Under the pieces are notes generated by a model. It was given only the letters and a program-made list of their open reading frames with translations. It had not been told where the DNA came from and searched no databases. From Schizochytrium sp. TIO01 (Eukaryota > Sar > Bigyra > Thraustochytrida > Thraustochytriidae): a stretch of 64,000 nt of DNA. Both the position numbers and the translations under genes were made by a program. The stretch covers positions 511,001 to 575,000 of the forward strand of contig SMSO01000033.1 in NCBI GenBank assembly GCA_004764695.1. Reading direction: 5' to 3'. Position 1 is the first letter of the stretch. Each line of letters opens with the position of its first letter. Below are positions 1 through 11,000 of this stretch, one piece after another.

Positions 1-1941
1 CGTGAAGTACAAAGTGACGAGTTTTTCGTGCACGAAGCCCCATTTGCCTCCTTGCAAGCACTAAGTACTGTCGGGATTTTATCCAAGACTGACCGCGCAA
101 CACTGACAAACTCTCGATGGGTTCTCTATGCAAAAGCTAATTTTAGCTTTTACAATGACAATGCGTCACCAAAGCCAGCGCGGAATAGCGAGGATGTTGA
201 TCGGTTTTGGTCTGCTCTCTATGACGAAGCATCGAATCGCCAATCACACCTTAATGAGCCTGGTGAGCTCTGGCAATCTAGCAGCTGGGCTATTTTCCCT
301 GTCAAGTCAAAGTCTGCAAAGTCTAAACTTCGCGTTGCCTTACTCGGTGTTGACGGAAAAGGTAAAAAGAAACTTAAACGCAAGCGCCAACGCAAATCAT
401 CGCGTAAGGGAGAAGGTCATGGCGCAGTGCGTGGCCCAGGTGACCCCCAGCTCTGGAGACCGCAAAAGCGTAAGCATACGCCTCTTACTAATGAACGGGT
501 GGAACCATGGGCGGCTAATGTTACAAAGATAGGATTTGATACCTATTTACGAACTTTAGATATGGACTCTGTTAAAGAGACACTGGTCAAGGATGAAATT
601 GATGTCGAGGATTCAGAAGTCGCTCGAAAGAAGTTACGTTCTGCCTTGGAGTTTACCTCGAGGCCTGTGGACTACTATAAGGCAGTGGACGAATGTCGTA
701 CTTCTCGTGACGCACACCCACGTGTGTGGGCTTTGCGTAAGCTCGTGGTCTACCACTTGTTGCAGTTAGCAAGACAAGATCATTTTCGCTCGTCTGCTCG
801 GAAATTCGAACATTTGACACGAAATCTGAAGCGCTTCCCTTATGCTTTAATTGCCGATGTACTTGATGAGCTTGTTGTTTGCGGATTTCTTCGTGATTAT
901 CCCCTTGATCCTGATCCCCGCTGGACACGCTACTTCGTCCAGAACATTAATCGAGAGGCATTTAAAAAACACATGAAGAAGGTTTGCACGGAAATGCAAC
1001 GCCCTCGGCGAATTCTCCCTGCTGCTTTCTCTTTTACACGGCCTTCGAAAGGAAATGTGAGCGAGATGAAGGAGTTGCGTGAAGACATAACAGGTTGCGA
1101 CCTTATGAGAATTTTGCCAATGTTTGCACTCGGCGAAGCCAGCCTTTCTCTGCAATATCAAACTTTCCGCGACCCAGAGAACCAGGGGCCACCTTTGATG
1201 GAATCTGAGCGCAGTCGTCGCGCTCCTCGTGTCCCTGTTTCTGAATTAAAAAATACAGAAGACACATTTAAGGTCATTCTGAAGACTGAACCTGGTGAAC
1301 TCCCCACTCACAATGCCACCCTCCCGTTCGCAGCAAACAAAATATCGGATCCGTCTACAGAACCTATGGAAGTTGATAATGACGCAGGCGTTGTTGAACT
1401 TCTCACAGAGGATGAGTTTGAAGATCGCCTGCGCACAGCTGGCGAGGATGGTCTGTCCGAGGCCCATGTTTTGAAGCTTGCATCGGACGCAACCATTTCT
1501 GACCTGTTGAAGAATAATCAAATCATCAAAGCGTCCGCATTCCATAGTTATCGCTATATACATGCGGACCATGCTTGGCCATGGCTTCTTCCTTCGCTGA
1601 TTTCAAACCCTGAAGATTTACCCTCTGAAAACCTGGTTATTTTGCAGCCATGGCTACAAATGGATGGCCAGGTCGACACACATTTTAAACGTTCTCTGAC
1701 CCGTGCGCTTGTACTTTTTGTGCTTGATTTTCCGGGTACAACACGCAAGGCCATCTTCAAGTCCTTCTATCCTATCCTCGACCTCATGCACATCGATGAG
1801 CTCCTTGCTCCTCTGACGCAAGGGCCTGATGCGCTGATTGAGATTCATGTTGCCGAGGGAGGTGTGGAGCTGCTATCGCCTTCTTTGCGTGCCCTGGATA
1901 GGAGGTTTCTACTACCAGCTGAGAATAGTGACGCATCATGA
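1..1941 (+). CDS. TFIIIC largest subunit-like protein, C-terminal part (5' end outside window)
   Basis: The frame is open to the left window edge and ends at TGA 1939-1941, so the 5' end of the gene is missing. About 646 residues are visible. The C-terminal block, roughly residues 510-640, reads like the end of the B-block-binding subunit of TFIIIC (GTF3C1/Tfc3). It has a HADHAWPWL-type segment, then a 'PWLQMDGQVD' stretch, then a helical segment around 'FPGTTRKAIFKSFYPILDLM' that leads into a winged-helix-like end. A strongly basic stretch lies near residues 119-137, and acidic, low-complexity linkers lie near 440-470. TFIIIC recruits Pol III to tRNA promoters by binding the A and B boxes. 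The window also holds eight tRNA genes, but I see no regulatory link. Assignment rests on the C-terminal block only; the middle is poorly conserved. Confidence 0.7.
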   Translation, partial: REVQSDEFFVHEAPFASLQALSTVGILSKTDRATLTNSRWVLYAKANFSFYNDNASPKPARNSEDVDRFWSALYDEASNRQSHLNEPGELWQSSSWAIFPVKSKSAKSKLRVALLGVDGKGKKKLKRKRQRKSSRKGEGHGAVRGPGDPQLWRPQKRKHTPLTNERVEPWAANVTKIGFDTYLRTLDMDSVKETLVKDEIDVEDSEVARKKLRSALEFTSRPVDYYKAVDECRTSRDAHPRVWALRKLVVYHLLQLARQDHFRSSARKFEHLTRNLKRFPYALIADVLDELVVCGFLRDYPLDPDPRWTRYFVQNINREAFKKHMKKVCTEMQRPRRILPAAFSFTRPSKGNVSEMKELREDITGCDLMRILPMFALGEASLSLQYQTFRDPENQGPPLMESERSRRAPRVPVSELKNTEDTFKVILKTEPGELPTHNATLPFAANKISDPSTEPMEVDNDAGVVELLTEDEFEDRLRTAGEDGLSEAHVLKLASDATISDLLKNNQIIKASAFHSYRYIHADHAWPWLLPSLISNPEDLPSENLVILQPWLQMDGQVDTHFKRSLTRALVLFVLDFPGTTRKAIFKSFYPILDLMHIDELLAPLTQGPDALIEIHVAEGGVELLSPSLRALDRRFLLPAENSDAS

Positions 1942-3944
1942 CAAGCTTCCTCTACAAGTGCTACTAAACAAGACTCTACCGTAGACAAATCCAACGCAGA
2001 TATACCCCCAACTGGCGGAAAACTTCCTCCATTGACAAAGTGAACAGCCCGTTCGTTCCACTGGTCTAATGCAACAATTGAGGAAGGGAGAGATTTATCA
2101 AGACTACCTTGTATAAAAGAACGAAAATGTTTAGTAAAGAGTTATTCTATCTGCTATATTCTCTATGCCTCACCTTCAACCTACACAATCTCGTCGTTGT
2201 GCTTCTTGAGTGCACTTGTACTATCGTATCACGCAGAAGTTGATTTCTGGGCCGCTTTCATGGATGCTTTACGTCAGCAGGTGTGGTGTGCGAATTTTTC
2301 GTAGCCAGTATATGTTTATTTATTATTAATTTTTTTTTTAAATAAATATGATTCCGCATCGGAGACCTGCGTTATTCTCGTATTCGCTTCGTGGGGCACC
2401 AGCTGTTCTGGTGAAGAGTCCAGGCCTTATTACTAGGCGTCCAAAAGCCCACGGCTCCACAACAATTCATGATGGTTGCATGCCTCCCCACGCAAGTGTT
2501 TTCCTCTTTTGGTCCGGTATCAATTGACCACGTCCAGGCCACACTTGTGTATTTCATGTCGAGGAAACCTTCCCCTTCCCATGCAGGCTCACTTTGGGAG
2601 ATACCCACCCCATCTCCACCCCAGTCCAACCTCCCCAATGCATCACATGCTCCCGCGACTGTCCTTTGCCATTAATCCCATCAATATCGATATCGTCGAG
2701 CATAATGCGGCAGTTCTTCACCACCCACAGCCACGCACCTCCGTAGGGTACCCGCACATGTCCCTAAACCCTCTCAGGTGTGCACCGGACATTCGGCTAA
2801 ATAGAGCTGTAGCTGGCCCCTAGCGTTTGCAGGTGGTCCGGGAAAACCTTGGGGGTGGTTCTGCCGATGCTGACGTACGCCTCCAACGTCGTTGGGTCAG
2901 GAGGAGAAAGGAAAGAAGGCCCATTACGAAATCGTAAACTCGCTTCCACAAGCCAATTCCTGGCCAATCTCAGGCCCTCTGCCGTCGCGGGCCTTCGCAA
3001 GACGCTCGCTAACGCCCCCCTGCCTGCCAGGCCTGCCTTGCCCGAGGCCACCCGCGCGGTGTCGCCGTTCTTGCGTCTGGGAGTTTTCTTCATCCTCGCT
3101 ATCTCCGCGCCTTCTTTTTCAAACAGCGCGACATTGCCTGAGAACTCGGACTCGCTCACTCGCTCAGAGCTCCTTTCTTGCTGCCGGGCTGCTCGGTCGC
3201 GAGCTGGAGGCAGACATTTATTCGCTTGTCCGCTGTTCGTGCTGTGCTGCTTGTCTGCGCTGTTTCCGAGCAGGTAGATAGATAGTTAAGATCGGTCGCA
3301 GGCAGCTGGAGCTCGCTAGCTAGCTAGCCAGCAGGACCTCGACTCGACTTGAGTCCGCAGTTCGTTCTTCCGTCGCACCGGGATCAGGATCAGCTCGCGC
3401 CTGGGCTGTGTAGGTAGGCGTTCCATTTATACTGGCGGATTGGGCACCGTTTGCATCAAAGTCCGGAGGGCTGAAATATCGCATTTTCGAAGCGTCGCGG
3501 TCGCGGACTGGCTGCGCTCGAGCCTCGGGAGGTACCGAGGTGCGTGTCTACGTACCTGCTGTGCAGGCTGGCCGGGGCTCGAAGGTTACAGGGAGATTTC
3601 ACCGACACACACACATAGAGAGAGAGACACTTACACACTCACGGTCGGGTCTGCTCTGCTGACGTGAGCTGACGACGCCGACGAAGGTACTGTTTGTTTG
3701 TATCGTCAGAGTGCTAGAGCGGTAGAGTGCTAGAGTGCTAGAGTGCTAGGCACCGGTAGAAGGTGTAACGAGCGCCAGGTACGGTAGAAAGCGCTTTTAT
3801 TAAAAGTTGGAGGTTCTGTGGTAAAAGGGTGAGATTTGTCCCGGGGCAGCAATACCTCAACTGCGGCTGGCAAACCCAGAGAGGGGTAGGTTTCTGAGAG
3901 CAAGGCAGCACCTAGCTAGGAGTAGTATATAGAAGTGCAGCACA
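1942..3944. other. intergenic region with GC-rich leader and short tandem repeats
   Basis: I find no convincing gene here. An AT-rich stretch with AATAAA-like sequence near 2339 probably ends the upstream transcript. From about 2840 to 3640 the DNA is GC-rich with CT/GA-rich tracts and a GCTAGCTAGCTAGC run near 3313, as expected for promoter and 5' leader of the downstream phospholipase gene. On the minus strand, two overlapping frames between about 2372 and 2757 are rich in Trp and Gly, but no intact gene can be built from them. Confidence 0.5.
3709..3748. repeat. 8-bp tandem repeat, five units
   Basis: Five consecutive 8-bp units GAGTGCTA are present; the second unit is GAGCGGTA. The repeat lies about 200 bp upstream of the phospholipase start, in its probable 5' leader. 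Confidence 0.85.
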
Positions 3945-5360
3945 ATGAAGGGACTCGAGTTTGGGTTTTCAGCCTCGGGCTGGTTGATGATGTGGGAACT
4001 TGGTGTGGCGTACTCCTTGCAGCGCCATGGTGTCAGTGAGTCAGATGCAAAGTTCGCTGGGTCGAGTGGTGGAGCAGCTGTATCTGCAGCGTTGGCACTT
4101 GGTGTTGATGCAAAACTAGTAGCAGACTATATGGTGCGATGCTGTGCACATTGGTACTCAAACCCACTGCGTAACATGTGGAAAATGCGGGAATACGCAG
4201 AGAGCTGCTTGGAGCGTTGCCTGAGTGAATCCTCGCACGAGCACGAAGGGTTGATCTCGGGAAGACTTAACGTGCAAGTGACTCTGCTACCGTCCGTTCG
4301 AGGCAAATTAATCAACAAGTTTGCGAGCAAGGAAGAACTGCTTAATGCAGTGCGCGCAAGTTGTACTATGAGCCCTGTTGCAGGAATGCCTTTTCAGTAC
4401 GTGTCTGCTGATAAAGATATCGATGGAGCATGGGTGTTTGACGGTGGATTGACTGCTGTTATCCCGGTCCTGAGTGAAGACACTATCACTGTCTGCCCGG
4501 TATACTTTATGGACGCGGACATCAAGCCTTCTCGTTTTGTTCCTATCCACTGGGCTGTATTTCCGCCCTCGTTGCAAGAGTTCCAGGAACTCTTTTGGCT
4601 GGGTGCTCGCGATGGCATGGTTTGGCTTCACGAACAGGGCTATGGTTCATTTTCGTCCCACCCGCATGACCTGATTTCTGAACTCAAGGTCCAGCAAAAG
4701 CTTGCGAGTAAAACAACACGAATCAAACCATTGCAAACTCGAATGCAAGTGTCCTCGCATAGCTCGTATGATCTTCAAAAGCTGAGCATGAATCCGCACG
4801 CATGCGAACTTATTGAGCTTCGCCAGCGGTCTATCAGTTGGTCGAGTATGGGCAGTTCTGACACCGAGGATTCATTCTCTTCATTACGTGTACAACGTAT
4901 CATTAGTCATGATGCGGCACTAGCTGGTGTACCTATGTCACTTTCCCGAGAAAACGCATCCCGTATGGGAGATTCTATGCTTGTTGCCGTCGCAGGAACT
5001 CTCATTAAGCCCATGGCGTTATCTATTGTTTACACAGAGCTTTGGTCACGAGCAGCAGTTTCCGCTGCAAATGCTGCTTTTGCATTTGTTGAGGAGAAGC
5101 GGCGTGCAAAGAAGCCATCCAAGGGGGGTTGGCTCTCATTGCGCCGGTGGGTTCATGAAGAGATGATTGGCACAGCCCCAGATAGCTGGGAGGCAGCAAC
5201 TTCATATCTTGGAGCTGCTGTAGATCCTTCGGCATGGATCGCCCACGTTCCTGTCGTGGGAAGCAGGTTGATTCAGAGCAGCCAGGCCGAGCAAACAAAG
5301 CAAAAGTTCGAGAAGCATTCTATCTCATATCGCTTGCTTTCGCGTGCGTCGCTTATTTAG
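3945..5360 (+). CDS. patatin-like phospholipase/acyl hydrolase
   Basis: A 471-residue protein with the patatin (PNPLA) Ser-Asp dyad. The N-terminus has the oxyanion-type segment 'FGFSASGWLMMWELGVAYSL'. The nucleophile elbow is GSSGG at residues 39-43 with Ser41. The catalytic Asp is in DGG at 166-168. The family hydrolyses acyl esters of phospholipids or acylglycerols. There is no signal peptide, and a hydrophobic segment near residues 350-380 may allow membrane contact. The segment beyond about residue 260 is not part of the patatin core and I do not recognise it. The start is the ATG in CACAATG; an ATG at the very first patatin strand is normal for short PNPLA proteins. Substrate cannot be inferred. 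Confidence 0.88.
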   Translation: MKGLEFGFSASGWLMMWELGVAYSLQRHGVSESDAKFAGSSGGAAVSAALALGVDAKLVADYMVRCCAHWYSNPLRNMWKMREYAESCLERCLSESSHEHEGLISGRLNVQVTLLPSVRGKLINKFASKEELLNAVRASCTMSPVAGMPFQYVSADKDIDGAWVFDGGLTAVIPVLSEDTITVCPVYFMDADIKPSRFVPIHWAVFPPSLQEFQELFWLGARDGMVWLHEQGYGSFSSHPHDLISELKVQQKLASKTTRIKPLQTRMQVSSHSSYDLQKLSMNPHACELIELRQRSISWSSMGSSDTEDSFSSLRVQRIISHDAALAGVPMSLSRENASRMGDSMLVAVAGTLIKPMALSIVYTELWSRAAVSAANAAFAFVEEKRRAKKPSKGGWLSLRRWVHEEMIGTAPDSWEAATSYLGAAVDPSAWIAHVPVVGSRLIQSSQAEQTKQKFEKHSISYRLLSRASLI

Positions 5361-6401
5361 ATATATTATGACTTCGTGACTCTTATTCGTATGCACTTGC
5401 GCATACATAAAGGCAAGGAAGAGTTAGGATGTAGACTAAAACAACATGTGAGAGCTTGATTATCCCAGTCACTCTTGCAGCTCATCACTCTTAGGCAGCA
5501 CCATCCCATCCTCGCTTCTTCATTGTTTCCGTTCCTCTACTTTCGCTTTTAAAGCCACTTGTTACACATACAATATTCTTTTTCTAATCACTGGCTTGTG
5601 TAAAGAATTGCCATGTTACCCGTAGCGGTGCAGAGCAACGTTTGCCAAGTAAGACCATGATCTAAAGATAACTTTGTCTTAGTTTGTTAGTTTAATTTGA
5701 TCCCTACAATTTTCGATTTGTCTTCGACTTTTACTTATGTGCTTGCATGAGCCTCAGGTACCAACATAACAACCTGATTAAATATGTTTGGCAATTGGAC
5801 TTTCTTGTTGGCATCAGAGTTGCACCTTCGAATGTTGCATTTATCGTTGAAAATTTAAACATAGAAATCAAAAATGAAGTTTAAAATTACTGTGCAAAAA
5901 GGAAGGAGCGTATATTAGTTGAGAAATCTTTCTGAACATATGTGTGAAGAAAGAAAGAAAGAAAGAAAGAAAGTTTAAAGGATGACATATTGCGCAATTG
6001 CGGGAAAAAAACAAAAACAAAGTACATGCAGAGCTTGCCGCTAGCAAATATCCAAGGAAATTGCAACAAGCTTTGTAAGCCCGTTACTTAACCGAGACTT
6101 GCGTTTTAGTGGACTGACTACTCTTGGAGAAATGGCGTTCAATAGAAACCACATACAAACACACAAACACAAACAAAATACAACCACAAATGCTCGAGAA
6201 AGCTCTTTCCTCTAATAACAGAGCTCTTTGGTTGGTAATTAATAAATGTTTGTTTTTTTCTCATCCTTCTTAAAAAGTATGGTTGACATCAAAAAGATCA
6301 CACACATTGATAAACCTCTATCTCCTGAAAAGGCTCATCTACAGTCATGTCAACTTACTCAGAGCAACGAAACACGAACAGAATGATAGTCAACAGCAAG
6401 C
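5361..6401. other. intergenic region between convergent genes
   Basis: AT-rich DNA between the 3' ends of two convergent genes. It includes a (GAAA)n run at about 5946-5973. No coding or RNA gene seen. Confidence 0.6.
5946..5973. repeat. GAAA microsatellite
   Basis: A tetranucleotide run of GAAA, about seven units, in the 3' intergenic region. Confidence 0.85.
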
Positions 6402-8003
6402 CTAAGAAAAGTGACGGGAGAACCGCGATGAGAATTTGCTAACGAAACCCAGACCCGGTGGGGGGCGAATACCCTTTGGAGCATTTGGTGGAGCCGGGTT
6501 GGCAGCTGCAGAGCTGGACGAAGGTGGTGGCGGAGGAACAATTCCGGGAGGCGGTCTGCTTGCTTTCGTAGGCTTGGGTGAAAACATAGGAGGCGGCGGT
6601 GGCACGCGTGAAGCAAAATCATCATCGTAACTATCGTAACGCTGGAAGGCGGAATTTCCACCAGGATTACCAACATGTGGTGTAATCGGCTTGAGGTGGT
6701 TCGAAGCATCCTCCGGCCCTGAATTATTAGAAAAGTACCCACGCAAATTGCCGAGTTTCGTCGAAGCACGCACGCCCCAATCTGAAAATGAATTAAAACT
6801 CGAGGTACTTGCTAGACCTGGGGGAGACTTTGTGCTGCTGCCTGCGCTACTTCCTCCGGGCCCGCCTGTGTAAGAGGTCATTGCTATGCTATTTACATCG
6901 CCATTACTCGTCCTGCGTTTTTGGATATGGTTACGCCGCACTGCAACCAGGGACACGACCAGCACGATCGCAGTAACACCAGCAACAACACCCGCAATGA
7001 CAATAATCATCGTCATGCTAAGTCCCCCTGACGCCTCAGCATCAGTATCTTCGCTGCTACCTGTCTGGGTATCTGGAATAGTCGGCGCATGTGAAGGAGC
7101 ACTTGTTGGGAAAAGAGTAGGGGCCTGTGTGTTCTGACGTGCACGACACGTATTGTCTGTCCAACGACAGGCCAGTGTATGCCATGTGTCCAAACTACAA
7201 TCATCAACCGTAAAGAAGGTCTTGCAGTAGAGATCTCGCTGACCATATTCAAGAGTTGTAGGTGCGTCAGTTGGTGCCAGGGTTGGGTACATAGTTGGGC
7301 TCACTGTTGGTAACATAGTCGGGTACTTTGTTGGTGCATCAGTAGGAAAATTCGTCGGGTACAACGTTGGCGCATCAGTAGGGTATTTCGTTGGATACTT
7401 TGTCGGCGCATCAGTAGGGAATTTGGTGGGCGATTGAGTAGGGAAATTAGTGGGGCTAAGAGTTGGACTAAGAGTGGGTGCCGGGGTTGGGAGGTACTCC
7501 GTGTACAAGCATTTGACTGCACCCCATTTTTTCTTCTTGCTGCTAGCCCTAACGTTGTAAGTTACAGTTCCCAAAGGAGGGCACCAACGCATTGTGGTGT
7601 CACCTTCTGTCACACCTGATAATGAGTCAATACCGTAAGGTCTGGCTTCTGCAATAGTTGGGGGATAGTCGTAAGTATAGACTTCACTCTGCCAGTTTCT
7701 GTACGTGAAAGGAAACTGGCAGTTTGTTTCTGTCTGGATGTAGCCCGGGTTATCAGCGTAAATGTAACACCCAAATGGGTTACTATCCGTAGTGGGCGAA
7801 TTTGATGAGACTGGAGCGTCTGTTTTCTCTTCAGTCCTGTAAGCATCCTCAGGCACGTAGTAATAGTTGTCAGCTTCTGTGCCATTGTCGGTCGTTGCGA
7901 CCACCATCTTCGGTGCAGAAGACGCCAAGGCTGCTAGCAAGAGAACGGTTGCAAAAACATTCCTCTTCAAGCCTGAAACGCTGCTCAAGCTGTGCGACAG
8001 CAT
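6402..8003 (-). CDS. type I membrane protein with fibronectin-II-like module and Pro-Thr repeat stalk
   Basis: A 533-residue protein whose start is ATG 8001-8003; a GTG nine bases upstream was not used. Residues 1 to about 36 look like a signal peptide. A Cys-rich module follows, with CQFPFTY, RWCPP and WGAVKC elements, in the order C..CxFPFxY..WC..WG..C of a fibronectin type II domain, but with a long insertion. Residues about 172-250 are a stalk in which Pro-Thr recurs about every four residues (PTDAPTKYPT types). A second small Cys module follows, then one membrane span near 328-353 ending in basic residues. The cytoplasmic tail is rich in polyproline (PPPPPM, PPPPPSS), which could bind SH3, WW, EVH1 or profilin-type partners. 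A cell-surface adhesion or receptor role is inference. PT stalks are frequent in stramenopile surface proteins. Confidence 0.8.
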   Translation of the reverse strand: MLSHSLSSVSGLKRNVFATVLLLAALASSAPKMVVATTDNGTEADNYYYVPEDAYRTEEKTDAPVSSNSPTTDSNPFGCYIYADNPGYIQTETNCQFPFTYRNWQSEVYTYDYPPTIAEARPYGIDSLSGVTEGDTTMRWCPPLGTVTYNVRASSKKKKWGAVKCLYTEYLPTPAPTLSPTLSPTNFPTQSPTKFPTDAPTKYPTKYPTDAPTLYPTNFPTDAPTKYPTMLPTVSPTMYPTLAPTDAPTTLEYGQRDLYCKTFFTVDDCSLDTWHTLACRWTDNTCRARQNTQAPTLFPTSAPSHAPTIPDTQTGSSEDTDAEASGGLSMTMIIVIAGVVAGVTAIVLVVSLVAVRRNHIQKRRTSNGDVNSIAMTSYTGGPGGSSAGSSTKSPPGLASTSSFNSFSDWGVRASTKLGNLRGYFSNNSGPEDASNHLKPITPHVGNPGGNSAFQRYDSYDDDFASRVPPPPPMFSPKPTKASRPPPGIVPPPPPSSSSAAANPAPPNAPKGIRPPPGLGFVSKFSSRFSRHFS

Positions 8004-11000
8004 GGCTGGCACACCCTGTTCGCCAGACTCGACTGAGATGAATACGACCTTTTCACAATATGTTCTTCTGTGTCAAGAGGCGTGATATTTCAACACCTGA
8101 TCCCGATGTCTACCGACAATGAAAACTGATTCGCCTCTAGCAACGAACCAAGGTAGGGTCCTGCCGAAGAAGAAACTAAGAACGAGAAAGAAGTAGTAGA
8201 GTAAAAAAACGAGCAGGACGAGCGTTCACGATTCCCGATGCCTGGGACCTCCAAGGTAGGCCTGCGCTGTCTCGCCTCGAGTTCTACTTCCAGAGCTCAA
8301 GACGTGCACGTGAAATTACCTACGTGCTTATCTGTGTATCTATATGCGAGCCTGTGCACCTCTCTGCCTTTGCCTGCACGCAAAGGGTTGAATTGCAGTT
8401 TTGGAGTTTTGGCTCTTCGAAATTTTTCTTGTGTTCATCTTCTTCTTTTTTAACCAATTCTTTTTTATTTATTTTTTCATGTTTGTAAGAAGTCTTTTCC
8501 AAACATAAAGAATGGGAAACCACAGCTTTTGTTACATTATCATGTGTTTCTTAATTGTAAAGTTAATTCAATACTTGGCAAGTGTCGATGTAGGTTTTTT
8601 GGTTTCCTGTAACTTAGGGTTTACCTTATTAGACTCCTACCTCTCACACAGAAGTAACAGCCCTTTCTTGGCCCTCCAAAAAGGCGGCTTCGAGAGCTCG
8701 TTTCGCGTGTCTGCAACTCCCGCGTCTGTCAGGCGCCTAGGATATTCTTTGGCGAGGACACTCTTGAGCCCACGTCCAGCATTTCCCCCATCAATCTCCT
8801 TCATAACCATTCGGAGGCCTCTTCACGAACTTTATATTCGATTTTCACACAACGTTGTACTAGTTTTCGAGTGCTTTCTTTCTTTCATGGCCCTTCCATA
8901 TTGAGGGATCACTATTACACGACTCCTTCCCCACGCGCCGTCTCTCCTCCATATCACCACCTGTATTTCAGTAGTGTAATATATTTTCAATCCTATTATA
9001 ATCCTCTATCTGAAGTACTTCCCTAGCACAATTTTATGTATAGGAGACGGGTGGGAGGTATGAAAGAAGTTCTGAAGAAAGCTGAAGCAGAATATTCCAT
9101 GTCTTGTAAAAATGAATAGACACGTGCCTTGCACACGACGGGAGCGAGAATATCATGGTAAAGCTAGGAAATCCTTGCACACAAGCCCGAGGGGAACGCG
9201 GGGCCAAAAAAGTTGTGCAGGCGCGAAAGACTTTCTTCGAACTTCGAAGTTGAACTCGAAACTTGAAGCAGAATAGGCGAAGCGCAGCTGATCTTCATAA
9301 CCTTAGCATCGGAAAGAGATGCACCAGTCGTCGTCACCTCATAGCATTGCAATTGACGAAGTGGATGCTTTGAGAAGACAGCAAGGCTGGAGAGAATGAA
9401 AAGAGAACTTTTGGGTCCATGCAAGAAAGGACTTCGATTTAATTTTTAAAATAATTTACTTTTTTTGTTTTTATACTTTATAAAACATAGTTTGGCGAGA
9501 TGGTGCACGTAGAACTATACTATTGATATCTATCGATAGCCCTTTGAGATGTACATGTTCAAAATCGAAGATCGAAGATCATTACTTTATGTGATGAAAA
9601 TTAATTTGCACGTGGCACATGCTCACTTGCTCTGTAAGTTCGAGTTGCTCTTTCTTGAACTCGAAGGTCTCAAGCGTCGCTGCGGCCGTCAGTCGTTTCT
9701 CATCTCGCCCTGCTTGATGGCTAGCTCATCGGCTAGAAGCGAGGACCGTGGCCTAAACCATCGAACCACGAACTCGGTTGCCTCCTTTGCTTCGAGTGCC
9801 TGCGTGCGTGCACAGCAATGACTCCCAATCTAGCAACAAAAAAAAGTTTAAAAGAAGAAGCTCTTTTTTAATGTAGTTTTAAATAGGTAGGCGCCTAACT
9901 AATTACTACTACCTGGTAGGTTTTTGTTTTCCTTAAATTATCATTATGGCTCGCCACATCTTTGATGCTAATAGAGATAGACAGACAGCGTTTCATCGTG
10001 AGAAGACGACGTTTGTGAATCGCGCACGAAGGCGGCAAACTTTCAAAGTCAAGCAGCCATTTCCCATGGAGGATTAGCTCCCATTAGTGGGGCCGTCGTG
10101 GCAAAGGGCATATCAGTGGGGCCACGAAAGCTCTACTAATGAAAGTTGATTAAGAAAGATCTCTGTGAGCTTTTCTGCGGACCTCCTCCGTTCACGTGCT
10201 GTCATCGTACAAAAAAAAATATAAAAAATGTTGCTTTCTATTACCTGGCATTGGTTTGCTTAGATGTATGTCTAGCTCGCTCAATCGGCCAAAGGACTCT
10301 CGTGCACGTCGCGACAAATCACACGCATACCGTACGCAAGGCAGTTTCTTCGTGCCTTTTCGTTAATCATCGTCAGCGACCCTGCGCTCGAATGCATCAA
10401 GTTCAACTTGGATGCAATCGAAACTGAATCGATTCTTATTCATCCAAGTTTGTTTGATTGATTGTTTATTCTATTCTTTTTGGAGAAAGCAGATACCTCC
10501 GTCACGAACAAATGAATGAGTGAATGAATGAGCTAATGCGCTGCAGTAAATTAACTCTGTGCGTGCACAAGAGAAGCCATGGCCGTGGCGAAAGAGGGAT
10601 GTGAAGGCTAAAAAGAGCTACTTAGGGACTAGCTGGTCGACTGGGTGGCTGGCTTCAATAGTACACAAAGTAGAACCAAAGGTAGAGAAAACCTAGCTGA
10701 AGACAGCTAGTTTTAAAAGTACAGCTACTGGTAAGATGGTTATTCACTCTGCTGCTAATGGTTTCGAAGCTAAAATATCGTTTCAAGTGCGTTTCGAGCT
10801 TTTCTGCTATATGGCGTGTCTATGGCGGGGAAGAGGAGAGGAAAGGGAAAAAAGTTGAAGGTGATGAAGTTTGTGGCTCGCGATACACATTAACACACGT
10901 CCAGATCTTGTTCGGGAAGATCGTGCGAAGGTAGCATTCCTCCTACGAGCATTTTATTTTTATTTTTTTCTTGTTTTGTTTTGTTAATTTTGTAGGATTG

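Noticed and set aside
2797-3159. Minus-strand 120-codon frame in the leader of the phospholipase gene
   Set aside because: It opens with GTG, is basic and low-complexity in GC-rich DNA, and has no recognisable domain. It is better read as promoter DNA.
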